Of a stretch of DNA of 64,000 nucleotides, positions 24,449 to 32,610 are shown piece after piece. The notes beneath the pieces are model-generated. The model was not told where the DNA came from, ran no database searches, and was given only the letters and a program-made list of their open reading frames with translations. Source of the stretch: Pseudomonadota bacterium (GTDB taxonomy: Bacteria > Pseudomonadota > Alphaproteobacteria > Caulobacterales > Aquidulcibacteraceae). A program made the translations under genes and the position numbers. The DNA lies in assembly GCA_020161405.1 (NCBI GenBank), contig JAIUOD010000001.1, forward strand, positions 372,001 to 436,000, read 5' to 3'. Positions within the stretch are counted from its first letter, which is position 1; the number at the start of each line of letters is the position of its first letter.

Positions 24449-25501
24449 ATGAAAAGCAGCAAAATCATTCTTTCTTTAGGATTGGCGGCAATCGCATTGG
24501 CCGCCTGCGGTCAAAAAGCAAATGAAGTTCGTACCAGAATTGCAATTGTTGGATCTTCAACTGTATTCCCATTTTCAAGCGCAGTTGCGGAAAGCTTTGG
24601 CGCACAAAATAATGGCAATGTCCCAAAAGTAGAAGCGACAGGAACAGGCGGCGGAATGAAAGTATTCTGTGCTGGATCTGGTGCGGCATCGGTTGATATT
24701 GTCAATGCATCACGCCCAATGAAAAAAAGCGAATATGATGAATGCCAAAAAAATGGCGTTAAAGAAATTGTTGAGTTTAAAATTGGCTATGATGGTATTG
24801 TTATTGCCAATGCAAAAACTGGCGATGAAATGAATTTGTCGCGTAAAAATCTTTATTTAGCTTTGGCAAAACAAGTTCCAGTAAATGGCGCACTTGTTGA
24901 TAATCCTTACAAACTTTGGAGTGATGTGGATCCTTCTTTGCCAAAAACTAAAATTGACGTTTTAGGTCCACCACCAACCTCAGGAACACGCGATGCATTC
25001 GCAGAAATGATTCTTGAAAAAGGTGCCGAAGATGTTCCTTTCATGAAAGAACTTAAATCTAAAGACAAAGAAGCATTTGTAAAAGCCTCAACTTCAGTTC
25101 GTGAAGATGGTGCGTGGAAAGATATGGGCGAAAATGACAATTTAATCGTTCAAGCGCTTGCATCTTCAAAACAAGCATTAGGCGTTTTTGGTTATTCTTT
25201 CTATGAAGAAAATAAAGATAAATTGAAATCAAGCAAAATCAATAATGTTTCACCAGATATGAAGACCATTCTTGACGGCTCTTACCCTGCATCACGTTCA
25301 TTATTCTTTTATGTGAAAAAAGGTAATTTGGGTTATTTGCCATCAATCAAGAATTATACTGCTGAATTCATGTCTGCAAAAGCATCAAGTGAAAAAGGTT
25401 ATTTGGTTGCCCGTGGCCTTATTCCATTGAAAGCCGAAGATCTTGCAAAAGAAGCTGAAAAGGTAAATGCAATGCCTGCTATGGCTGCGCCACAGAATTA
25501 G
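24449..25501 (+). CDS. pstS: phosphate-binding protein PstS, lipoprotein form
   Basis: 350 residues with a lipoprotein signal (MKSSKIILSLGLAAIALAAC, lipobox LAAC), so it is anchored to a membrane rather than free. PstS signatures: IVGSSTVFPFSSAVAESF, VEATGTGGGM, DIVNASRPMKKSE, VEFKIGYDGIVIA, GPPPTSGTRDAFAEM (phosphate-coordinating Ser-Gly-Thr-Arg-Asp), EDGAWKDMGEND and YPASRSLFFYVKK. RBS AAGGAGG. Partner of the porin 20 nt upstream: porin lets phosphate in, PstS captures it. No pstC/pstA/pstB follow, so the channel it feeds must be elsewhere or be an unexpected one. About half identical by eye to the second PstS at 26984. Confidence 0.93.
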   Translation: MKSSKIILSLGLAAIALAACGQKANEVRTRIAIVGSSTVFPFSSAVAESFGAQNNGNVPKVEATGTGGGMKVFCAGSGAASVDIVNASRPMKKSEYDECQKNGVKEIVEFKIGYDGIVIANAKTGDEMNLSRKNLYLALAKQVPVNGALVDNPYKLWSDVDPSLPKTKIDVLGPPPTSGTRDAFAEMILEKGAEDVPFMKELKSKDKEAFVKASTSVREDGAWKDMGENDNLIVQALASSKQALGVFGYSFYEENKDKLKSSKINNVSPDMKTILDGSYPASRSLFFYVKKGNLGYLPSIKNYTAEFMSAKASSEKGYLVARGLIPLKAEDLAKEAEKVNAMPAMAAPQN

Positions 25502-25534
25502 TTAATCTAGGGTAAGAACTCATTAACAATTATG

Positions 25535-25562
25535 AAGCCTCTGTCACATTGACAGAGGCTTT
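25535..25562 (+). terminator. hairpin after first pstS
   Basis: Perfect 12-bp stem AAGCCTCTGTCA / TGACAGAGGCTT, 3-nt loop, only a short T run. It lies directly beside the next PhoB box array. Confidence 0.75.
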
Positions 25563-25622
25563 GTCATATTTCTGTAACTTAGGTTTCAACTTTATGTCAT
25601 AGATATGAAACTCTAATGTCAT
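25561..25622 (+). promoter_or_regulatory. PhoB box array of the second OprP/PstS unit
   Basis: Six 7-bp units start every 11 bp: TTGTCAT 25561, CTGTAAC 25572, GTTTCAA 25583, ATGTCAT 25594, ATGAAAC 25605, ATGTCAT 25616. Four are good PhoB half-sites. A weak -10 (TCTAAA, 25631) follows the last by 8 nt. This is three tandem PhoB boxes in one helical phase. Confidence 0.75.
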
Positions 25623-25682
25623 AATCAAATTCTAAATGCCCCGTTAACGATTGGTTTTTTCCAATCTGTAAGAGGGGACAAC

Positions 25683-26915
25683 ATGTCAAAAAAGAATTTT
25701 ATTTATGGCGTTGCTGCAATAGCTGCAATTGCTTGCGCAAATAATGCTTTAGCTCAAGAAACAAAAATTGATTGGTCAAAAGGCTCTCCACGTTACACTG
25801 ACGAAGAAGGTCAAAACCAATTCCGCATTCGCGGTCGTTACATGGCTGATGCTTATGCAATTGACGCCGATTTCGCAGGAACTTCAGCAGATGGTACGGC
25901 TTCTGGTTTTGGTACGCGCCGTTTCCGCCTAGGTGTTGAAGGCAAAACTCAAGGCTTAAATTATAAAGCAGAAGTAACCTTTAAACCTGACGCTTCTCTA
26001 GCTCAAATTGAATATAACGATGTTTGGGTTGGTTATGACACTGGTTCAACAGAAATTATTTTTGGTAACAATTATTTCACTGCACCGATGGAATCATTGA
26101 CATCATCACTAGTTCAAATGACTACTGAGCGTTCAATGGCATCTGCAGCATTTGGTCAAGCTGACCGTGCGACTGGTTTAGTGATACGTAAATATTCTGA
26201 CAACTGGATGGTTATTGGTGGTTTCTATGGCAACAAAGGCGAAGTTAAAGAAACAGGAACAGCTTTGGCTGGCGGCGCTGGTACTGAAGCTCAATATATA
26301 CAAGTTCGCGGCGATTATGCCATCAATAACAATAAAGGCAGCCAGTTAATTGTTGGTGCACACGCAAAAGTGCGCGATGCAAACAATAGTGGCTCAATTT
26401 CTTATGCTCACGCTAAACCAGTTCAAACTAATTATGGTTCATCTTCTTATCTTGGAACTCCATCAGGCGTTTTAAAAGATACTGTTGCTGGTGTTGAAGG
26501 TTTCTGGACCATGGGTTCTTTGAGCATTATGGGCGAATATTCGCAAGCTAAAGCTGAAACACTAACCAAAGATTACACTTTCGGTGGTGGTTTTGTTGAA
26601 GCTGCTTACTTCCTAACTGGCGAAGTTCGTGCCTATGATGTGAAATCTGGCGAAATTAAAGGCTTAAAACCAAACTCACCGCTTCTTGATGGTGGTTTTG
26701 GTGCATGGGGTCTTGTTGCTCGTTATGATAATCTAGACCTTGAAGATGGTACACACTTGGGCGGAAAAGCCGATGGTTATTCATTAGGCGTTCTATGGCA
26801 ACCAGTTGATTACGCAATGTTGCGTGCAATGTATGGACACACAAAAATTGAAGGCGGTCCAAAAGGTGGTGGCACAGTAAATGCCTTCACTGTTCGCGCT
26901 CAATTTAGCTTCTAA
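25683..26915 (+). CDS. OprP/OprO-type porin (second copy)
   Basis: 410 residues with a signal peptide (IYGVAAIAAIACANNALAQ) after RBS GAGGGG. Barrel landmarks: FRIRGRYMADAYAIDADFAG, GFGTRRFRLGVEGKTQGLNY, IEYNDVWVGYDTGSTEIIFG, RYDNLDLEDGTHLGGKADGY, VLWQPVDYAMLRAMYGHTKI and a terminal Phe (RAQFSF). Clearly homologous with the porin at 23148 but shorter and with a different, GGT/GCT/CGT-rich codon choice typical of highly expressed genes. Its promoter carries three tandem PhoB boxes. Leads into a second pstS across a hairpin at 26928-26949. Confidence 0.9.
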   Translation: MSKKNFIYGVAAIAAIACANNALAQETKIDWSKGSPRYTDEEGQNQFRIRGRYMADAYAIDADFAGTSADGTASGFGTRRFRLGVEGKTQGLNYKAEVTFKPDASLAQIEYNDVWVGYDTGSTEIIFGNNYFTAPMESLTSSLVQMTTERSMASAAFGQADRATGLVIRKYSDNWMVIGGFYGNKGEVKETGTALAGGAGTEAQYIQVRGDYAINNNKGSQLIVGAHAKVRDANNSGSISYAHAKPVQTNYGSSSYLGTPSGVLKDTVAGVEGFWTMGSLSIMGEYSQAKAETLTKDYTFGGGFVEAAYFLTGEVRAYDVKSGEIKGLKPNSPLLDGGFGAWGLVARYDNLDLEDGTHLGGKADGYSLGVLWQPVDYAMLRAMYGHTKIEGGPKGGGTVNAFTVRAQFSF

Positions 26916-26927
26916 TCTCTTAATATG

Positions 26928-26949
26928 GCGCGCCGATAATACGGCGCGC
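26928..26949 (+). repeat. intercistronic GC hairpin between porin and second pstS
   Basis: Perfect arms GCGCGCCG / CGGCGCGC with a 6-nt loop 13 nt past the porin stop, without a T tract. It could protect the porin mRNA from 3' exonucleases or lower read-through to pstS, so making more porin than PstS. Confidence 0.65.
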
Positions 26950-26983
26950 TGACTTAAAACCATAAACCAAAAGGATTCTAAAG

Positions 26984-28030
26984 ATGAAAATTTCTACGAA
27001 AATTATCAGTGCTGGCCTTGTCGCTGCAAGCTTAATTGCTTTAATGGCTGCTGGTGCACGTGACCGCATTTCAATTGTTGGTTCATCTACCGTATTTCCA
27101 TTCTCTTCTGCAGTAGCTGAGCAATTTTCAGCTGGTGGCAAATTTGCAACTCCAAAAGTTGAATCAACTGGTACTGGCGGCGGCATGGCTATTTTCTGCA
27201 AAGGCGTTGGTGCAGGCTTCCCAGATGTAACAAATGCTTCACGCGCTATTAAATTGTCTGAATTCCAATCTTGCCAAAGAAATGGTGTTCGCGAGATTGT
27301 GCAAGTTAAAATCGGCTATGATGGTATCGTTGTAGCAAATGCTAAAAATGGTGCAGATTTTTCTTTAACTCCGCGCCAACTTTACCTTGGACTTGCAAAA
27401 GAGCTTCCAATTGGTGGCCGCTTTGTTCCAAATCCAGCTAAAACTTGGGCTCAAGTTGACCCTAATCTTCCTAACGTTCCAATTAACGTAATGGGCCCAC
27501 CACCAACTTCTGGTACACGCGACGCATTTGCTGAAATCGTTATGGAAGGTGGTGCACGTACTGTTGCAACATTGAACAATATTCGTTCAAATAACGAAGC
27601 AAAATTCAAAAAACTTGCAACAACTATTCGTGAAGATGGTGCTTGGAAAGACGCTGGCGAAAACGACAATCTAATTGTTCAGGCTTTGGCACGTAACCCT
27701 TCAATGCTTGGTGTGTTTGGCTTCTCTTTCTATGAAGAAAATATGGATAAAGTTCAAGCGGCGCCAATCAATGGTAAAGCACCGACCTTTGATTCAATTG
27801 CAAATGGTTCTTACCCAGTTTCTCGTTCTTTATACTTCTATATCAAGAAGCAAAATATTGGCGTAGTTCCTGGTATCCAAGAATATGCTCAAGAATTTTT
27901 AAGTGAAAAAGCTGCTGGTCCACGTGGTTATTTGCGTAGCCGTGGTTTGGTTCCTTTGCCTGCTGGTGAGCGCGCAAAAAATGCAGGTATCGTTGACAAT
28001 ATGATGCCAATGTCTGCACCTAAAAACTAA
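26984..28030 (+). CDS. pstS: phosphate-binding protein PstS, soluble form
   Basis: 348 residues. Signal sequence (IISAGLVAASLIALMAAGA) without a lipobox cysteine, so the mature protein should be free in the periplasm or exported further, unlike its lipoprotein neighbour at 24449. PstS motifs retained: IVGSSTVFPFSSAVAEQF, VESTGTGGGMAIFC, VTNASRAIKLSEF, VQVKIGYDGIVVA, GPPPTSGTRDAFAEI, REDGAWKDAGEND, YPVSRSLYFYIKK. Same high-expression codon style as the porin before it. Ends with the conserved RSRGLVPLPAGER motif. RBS AAAGGA. A strong terminator follows. Confidence 0.93.
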   Translation: MKISTKIISAGLVAASLIALMAAGARDRISIVGSSTVFPFSSAVAEQFSAGGKFATPKVESTGTGGGMAIFCKGVGAGFPDVTNASRAIKLSEFQSCQRNGVREIVQVKIGYDGIVVANAKNGADFSLTPRQLYLGLAKELPIGGRFVPNPAKTWAQVDPNLPNVPINVMGPPPTSGTRDAFAEIVMEGGARTVATLNNIRSNNEAKFKKLATTIREDGAWKDAGENDNLIVQALARNPSMLGVFGFSFYEENMDKVQAAPINGKAPTFDSIANGSYPVSRSLYFYIKKQNIGVVPGIQEYAQEFLSEKAAGPRGYLRSRGLVPLPAGERAKNAGIVDNMMPMSAPKN

Positions 28031-28060
28031 TTACTTCCTCCCCCTTCTGTTCCCCAGAAA

Positions 28061-28085
28061 AAAAGGCGCCCATTGGGCGCCTTTT
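28061..28085. terminator. bidirectional terminator between pstS and hflC
   Basis: Perfect stem AAAAGGCGCCCA / TGGGCGCCTTTT with the A and T tracts on both sides; serves the convergent pstS and hflC units. Confidence 0.92.
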
Positions 28086-28106
28086 GTTTTATTGAATTGC
28101 TTTATA

Positions 28107-28919
28107 TTAATCCCCTTTACGGGATTTAAAATATCTAAAGAAATCACTATCGGGGCTAACCACAAGATTTGTGCCTTCTGGGAAAGCTTTGTCATAGGCC
28201 TGCATTGAACGATAAAAAGCAGAGAAATCAGAGTCTTGACCATAGGCATCAGCAATGATTTTTGCCCTATCCTTATCTGCACCACCGCGAATTTCTTGGG
28301 CTTTACGTTCACCATCAGCGCGCACTTGGGCTGCGGCTTGATCACGTTCTGAACGCATACGTTGGAACACGCGCTCTTCATTGGCTTGTGGTAAATCGGC
28401 GGCGCGAATGCGAACATCGACAATTTCAATTCCAAGTGCCTTGGCTTGTTGGTTGAGTGCAATTTTAATTGCATCCATCAATTGCGCACGCTTTCCCGAA
28501 ATAATATCGGTTGATTTTGCCGTACCCAAAACGCGGCGCAATGATGCTTCTAACAGAGAACCAAGCCTGTCACGTGCATTATTTTCATTATTCACCGCAG
28601 TATAGAATTGAAGCGGGTTCACAATGCGCCAACGCAAGAAAGATTGAACTTCAAGGCGCTCTTGATCAGCGGCAACAATTTCTGATTTATCGGATGGTGA
28701 AAACTCTAATACACGCCTATCAAAAAGCCTTACATTTTCAGTAAACGGAATTTTGATTTTAAGGCCGGCATCATCGCCATCAATATTAACAACGCGCTTT
28801 GCTTTACCAAATTGTAAAATCAATGCTTGTTGGGTTTGTTTAACCGTATAAAGCGACGAAGATGCAAAGAATAATAATCCAACGCCACCGACAACAAAAA
28901 TAGGGTTCACTTTAGTCAT
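28107..28919 (-). CDS. hflC: HflC, FtsH-protease modulator
   Basis: 270 residues. One N-terminal membrane segment (FVVGGVGLLFFASSSLYTV) and a stomatin/PHB domain (TQQALILQFGKAKRV, DRRVLEFSPSDKSEIVAADQ, VQSFLRWRIVNP, ARDRLGSLLEASLRRVLG), then the coiled-coil-forming QANEERVFQRMRSERDQAAA and a YRSMQAYDKAF segment typical of HflC. Forms with HflK the large periplasmic cage that encloses FtsH in the inner membrane. Its ATG shares one base with the hflK stop codon (TAATG), so equal-level translation by coupling is expected. Confidence 0.95.
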   Translation of the reverse strand: MTKVNPIFVVGGVGLLFFASSSLYTVKQTQQALILQFGKAKRVVNIDGDDAGLKIKIPFTENVRLFDRRVLEFSPSDKSEIVAADQERLEVQSFLRWRIVNPLQFYTAVNNENNARDRLGSLLEASLRRVLGTAKSTDIISGKRAQLMDAIKIALNQQAKALGIEIVDVRIRAADLPQANEERVFQRMRSERDQAAAQVRADGERKAQEIRGGADKDRAKIIADAYGQDSDFSAFYRSMQAYDKAFPEGTNLVVSPDSDFFRYFKSRKGD

Positions 28920-30016
28920 TATTTGCCCCCTTCTGCTTTAGCTTGTGGTTTTAATAAGTCAGGTGGCAATACCATCATTTGCCCGCCGGCCTTATTATCA
29001 ACAATTACTTTATTGGAACGTTCATAGATTTTTTCCATTGTTTCCAAATAAATCCTTTGGCGTGTAACTTCGGGCGATAATTTGTATTCTTGATAAATTT
29101 GGTTAAAGCGCGCCGCCTCACCCTGTGCTTGTGGCACAACTGAATTGCGATATGAAAGCGCTTTATTGATATTTGTTTCTGCTTCTTGTGATGCCGCCGC
29201 AACTTCGCGGAAACTTGCAACCACACTTGATGGTGGTTCGGATTTGCGCAAATTCACCTGCGTGATTTCAATACCTGAATGATATGAATCAAGTGTGTGC
29301 TGCATCAATTCTTTGGTTGATTGCTCAACTTGTGCACGCCCATTGGTAAGTACTTTCTCAAGTGCAGACTGGCCAATAACTTCACGCATCGACGCCTCGG
29401 CAACTTGGGTAACTGTTAAGTCTGCTTTGCCATTATTATCTTCGCCATGGGCGATATTGAATTGGAAATTTTCGGCATTTTTTACGCGCCAGAAAACTTG
29501 AAAACCAATATTAACAATATTCTCATCACCAGTTAGCATCAAGTTTTGCTGCGCATCTGCGCCTTGCGAAATATCACCAACTGTAAGGGTGTTTACGCGC
29601 TGCACATTAATTATTGTGTGACTTTCAATAGGTGATGGTAATCTGAAATGAAGGCCATTATCACTTTGACGAACATATTTACCAAAACGACTTACAAGGG
29701 CTTTTTCACCTTGGTCGACAAGATAAACCCCACTCATAAGCCAAAGGGAAGCACCACCCATTATTATATAACCAAAAGTGTTATTAGGTTTGCCATCATT
29801 ATCAAAGCTTGGTGTCTTAAATCCGCCATTTCCACCAGAACCCAAAACATTTTTTAATTTGTCTTCGATACGGCGTGCTAAATCATCTAGATTTTGTGAT
29901 TGCGGGTCATTTGACCACGGGTTTTGCGGCTTGCCCCTTGAATCATTTTTTGTTTCATCACTATTAGTGTTTCCCCAAGGGCTATTTTTGGGCTTATCGT
30001 CTTCGTCTTTTGACAT
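28919..30016 (-). CDS. hflK: HflK, FtsH-protease modulator
   Basis: 365 residues. A cytoplasmic Asp/Asn/Pro-rich N-terminus (about 80 residues; PWGN and PWSND motifs), a membrane segment (YIIMGGASLWLMSGVYLV), then the PHB domain (GEKALVSRFGKYVRQSDNGL, RVNTLTVGDISQGADAQQ, MLTGDENIVNIGFQVFWRV) and the conserved REVAAASQEAETNINKA, VPQAQGEAARFNQIYQEYK helices. Partner of HflC in quality control of membrane proteins. The order folA-hflK-hflC is usual for alphaproteobacteria. Confidence 0.95.
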   Translation of the reverse strand: MSKDEDDKPKNSPWGNTNSDETKNDSRGKPQNPWSNDPQSQNLDDLARRIEDKLKNVLGSGGNGGFKTPSFDNDGKPNNTFGYIIMGGASLWLMSGVYLVDQGEKALVSRFGKYVRQSDNGLHFRLPSPIESHTIINVQRVNTLTVGDISQGADAQQNLMLTGDENIVNIGFQVFWRVKNAENFQFNIAHGEDNNGKADLTVTQVAEASMREVIGQSALEKVLTNGRAQVEQSTKELMQHTLDSYHSGIEITQVNLRKSEPPSSVVASFREVAAASQEAETNINKALSYRNSVVPQAQGEAARFNQIYQEYKLSPEVTRQRIYLETMEKIYERSNKVIVDNKAGGQMMVLPPDLLKPQAKAEGGK

Positions 30017-30103
30017 TAATGACTTTCCAATCCTTTATTTTTGAAGCACATTATAAGGATTTAAGAAAGAAATAGTTTATTTTAAGGGGCGAACTGCGAA
30101 AAG

Positions 30104-30637
30104 TTAGATTTGAACCAATTTTTTTAGTTCAAAGGCAAAATCATCTTTCTCACTTTTTTCAAAATAAGTGGCTTCAACTTCTTTCCATAGGGTTTCATCA
30201 AGTTGTGGAAAATATGTATCACCTTCAATTTCGCAATCCACGATTGTAAGGTAGATAATGTCTGCAAATTCAATTGCCTGCTTATAAATTTCACCACCGC
30301 CAATGATACAGATTTCATCAAGTTCTTTATCAAATGCAATTGATTTTGCGGCGGCAATTGCGCTTTGAATATTTGAAAAAAGCAATGCACCTTCGGGGCG
30401 GTATTCAATATCACGGCTTATGACAATATGGGTGCGATTTGGCAAAAGGCGCGGCAAAGATTGAAAAGTCTTACGCCCCATTATTATTGGCTTGCCTGAT
30501 GTAATGGATTTAAAATTCTTTAAATCACTTGATAAATGCCACGGTAAATCACCATCACGACCAATTACAAAGTTTTTTGAACGTGCAACAACAATTGCAA
30601 CCTTAATTTCATCTAGCTTTTGAACTTGCTTTTCCAT
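30104..30637 (-). CDS. folA: dihydrofolate reductase
   Basis: Reduces dihydrofolate to tetrahydrofolate with NADPH; target of trimethoprim. 177 residues from ATG 30637; a TTG two codons upstream is possible but weaker. Motifs: VARSKNFVIGRDGDLPWHLS with the Trp of the Met20 loop, SDLKNFKSIT with catalytic Asp, IIMGRKTFQSLPRLLPNR (NADPH) and ICIIGGGEIYKQAI. The N-terminus has a 14-residue charged extension before the first strand, longer than in E. coli. Upstream of hflK with an 87-nt gap, divergent from the thiolase gene. Confidence 0.93.
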   Translation of the reverse strand: MEKQVQKLDEIKVAIVVARSKNFVIGRDGDLPWHLSSDLKNFKSITSGKPIIMGRKTFQSLPRLLPNRTHIVISRDIEYRPEGALLFSNIQSAIAAAKSIAFDKELDEICIIGGGEIYKQAIEFADIIYLTIVDCEIEGDTYFPQLDETLWKEVEATYFEKSEKDDFAFELKKLVQI

Positions 30638-30680
30638 TCGCAAGGCATAACATGGTTTTCAAAAATTACAGAGGATGTAA

Positions 30681-31841
30681 ATGACAAAAATCGTAATCAC
30701 TGGCGCAAAACGCACACCAATTGGCGCTTTATTAGGGCAATTTAGCAGCCTGCAAGCATCGGATTTGGGGGCAATTGCCATTAAAGGCGCACTTGAACAA
30801 TCACAAACTGATTCTTCGAAAGTTGATTGGGTATTAATGGGCAATGTACTTGGCGCAGGCCAAGGGCAAGCACCAGCAAGGCAGGCCGCATTAAAAGCAG
30901 GGCTTTCAAAACATGCCCAAGCCACAACATTAAACAAAATGTGCGGCTCTGGAATGCAGGCAGTAATTATGGGAAAAAATGCAATTATCGCTGGCGAAGC
31001 GGATATTGTGGTCGCGGGCGGTATGGAAAGCATGACCAACGCACCATTCCTTCTTAAAGACCATCGTGGCGGTAGCAAATATGGGCATGGTAAGATTTAT
31101 GACCACATGGCCCTTGATGGCCTTGAGGATGCTTATGAAGGTCATGCAATGGGTGTCTACGCCGATGAAATCGCCCAAACCTATAATTTCACCCGCGAAA
31201 TGCAAGATGATTATGCCCTTGAAACTTTAACTCATGCGCAAAATGCCGATTTTAAAGATGAAATCATCCCTGTCACAATTAAGGGGCGCGGAGGCGATTC
31301 AATAATTGATTTTGATGAATTACCAAAAAATGCCCGCCCTGAAAAAATTCGCACTTTAAAACCTGCATTCAATAAGGATGGCACGGTGACCGCCGCAAAT
31401 GCATCTGGCATTTCCGATGGCGCATCTGCTTTGGTTTTAATGTGTGAAGAAAATGCCAAAGCGCAAAATGCGCCAATTTTGGCAACATTAGTTGCAACAT
31501 CTGCCTTTGCCCATGAACCAAGTCTTTTCACAACTGCGCCAGTTTATGCGATGAAGAAAGCACTTTCAAACGCTGGCTGGTATACCCAAGATGTCGATTT
31601 ATGGGAAATTAACGAGGCGTTTGCAGTCGTGCCAATGATTGCCATAAAAGATTTGGGAATTGAGCGCGCAAAAGTGAATGTAAATGGTGGCGCATGTGCC
31701 TTGGGTCACCCAATTGGTGCATCAGGGGCGCGCATTATCACAACTTTAATTTATGCACTTAAAGCACGCGGCCTTAAAAAAGGCGTGGCATCATTATGTA
31801 TTGGCGGCGGCGAAGCAACCGCAATTTGTATTGAAGTGTAA
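30681..31841 (+). CDS. acetyl-CoA C-acetyltransferase (thiolase)
   Basis: Condenses two acetyl-CoA to acetoacetyl-CoA or the reverse. 386 residues, normal for biosynthetic thiolases (PhaA/AtoB). Nucleophile Cys88 in LNKMCGSGMQAVIMG; GGMESMTNAPFLL; WEINEAFAV; active-site His in NGGACALGHPIGASGARI; the second Cys in SLCIGGGEATAICIEV, where the usual Gly-Met-Gly is Gly-Glu-Ala, a common alphaproteobacterial variant. Could feed PHB synthesis or ketone-body use together with bdhA (inference). Followed 19 nt later by the ThiF-like gene. Confidence 0.93.
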   Translation: MTKIVITGAKRTPIGALLGQFSSLQASDLGAIAIKGALEQSQTDSSKVDWVLMGNVLGAGQGQAPARQAALKAGLSKHAQATTLNKMCGSGMQAVIMGKNAIIAGEADIVVAGGMESMTNAPFLLKDHRGGSKYGHGKIYDHMALDGLEDAYEGHAMGVYADEIAQTYNFTREMQDDYALETLTHAQNADFKDEIIPVTIKGRGGDSIIDFDELPKNARPEKIRTLKPAFNKDGTVTAANASGISDGASALVLMCEENAKAQNAPILATLVATSAFAHEPSLFTTAPVYAMKKALSNAGWYTQDVDLWEINEAFAVVPMIAIKDLGIERAKVNVNGGACALGHPIGASGARIITTLIYALKARGLKKGVASLCIGGGEATAICIEV

Positions 31842-31860
31842 ATCAATATAAAAGGCGCGA

Positions 31861-32610
31861 ATGGAAAAATCCGCCGATATAATTCGCCATAAACGCCATA
31901 TTTTATTAAAAGAAATTGGCGGGCATGGTCAAAAGCTGATTGCTAATTCACATGTTGCAATAATTGGCATGGGTGGCCTTGGCTGCCCATGCGCGCTTTA
32001 TTTGGCGGCCTGTGGAATTGGTAAAATAACCATCATTGATGATGATGTGGTCGATATTTCAAATTTGCAACGTCAGGTGCTTTATAAAAATGAGGATATT
32101 GGCAAATCCAAAGTTGAATGCGCAAAATCGGCATTAAATGCTTTGGATAACAATATTGAAATCATCGCCCATAATGAACGCCTTACAAGTGAAAATGCCA
32201 AAACACTTTTAAATGATGCGCAAATTATCATTGATGGAAGCGATAATTTTAAAACCCGCTTTTTAGTGAATGAAATTTCATTCGCACTTGGTAAAATTTT
32301 GGTATCTGGTGCGCTTGGTCGTTTTGATGGGCAAATTATGGCCTTTGATTTTAGAAATCAAAATGGCCCATGCTATCAATGCCTTGTCCCTGCGGCGCCA
32401 ATTGTCGAAGAAAATTGCGATTTTTTGGGCGTTATCGGTGCAATTTGCGGAATTATTGGTTCGATTATGGCGCTTGAAACAATAAAAATAATTGCCAATG
32501 CGGGCGAAAATATAATTGGGCGCTTACTTATTTATGATGGCCTTAAAGGGCAAATGCGCAATATCGCACTAACACAAGATAGGGATTGCAAAATATGTTC
32601 AAAAAAATAG
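31861..32610 (+). CDS. moeB: ThiF/MoeB/HesA-family adenylyltransferase
   Basis: 249 residues, E1-like enzyme that adenylates the C-terminal Gly of a sulfur-carrier protein (MoaD or ThiS). N-terminal RHKRHILLKEIGGHGQ, nucleotide loop VAIIGMGGLGCP (residues 32-43), DDDVVDISNLQRQVLY, DGSDNFKTRFLVN, and zinc cysteines as GPCYQCL and the terminal CKIC. The canonical catalytic CAEAGVLG segment reads NCDFLGVIGAICGIIG. MoeB and ThiF cannot be told apart by these motifs; no rhodanese domain is attached. Directly follows thiolase; the next gene starts within its last codons. Confidence 0.88.
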   Translation: MEKSADIIRHKRHILLKEIGGHGQKLIANSHVAIIGMGGLGCPCALYLAACGIGKITIIDDDVVDISNLQRQVLYKNEDIGKSKVECAKSALNALDNNIEIIAHNERLTSENAKTLLNDAQIIIDGSDNFKTRFLVNEISFALGKILVSGALGRFDGQIMAFDFRNQNGPCYQCLVPAAPIVEENCDFLGVIGAICGIIGSIMALETIKIIANAGENIIGRLLIYDGLKGQMRNIALTQDRDCKICSKK

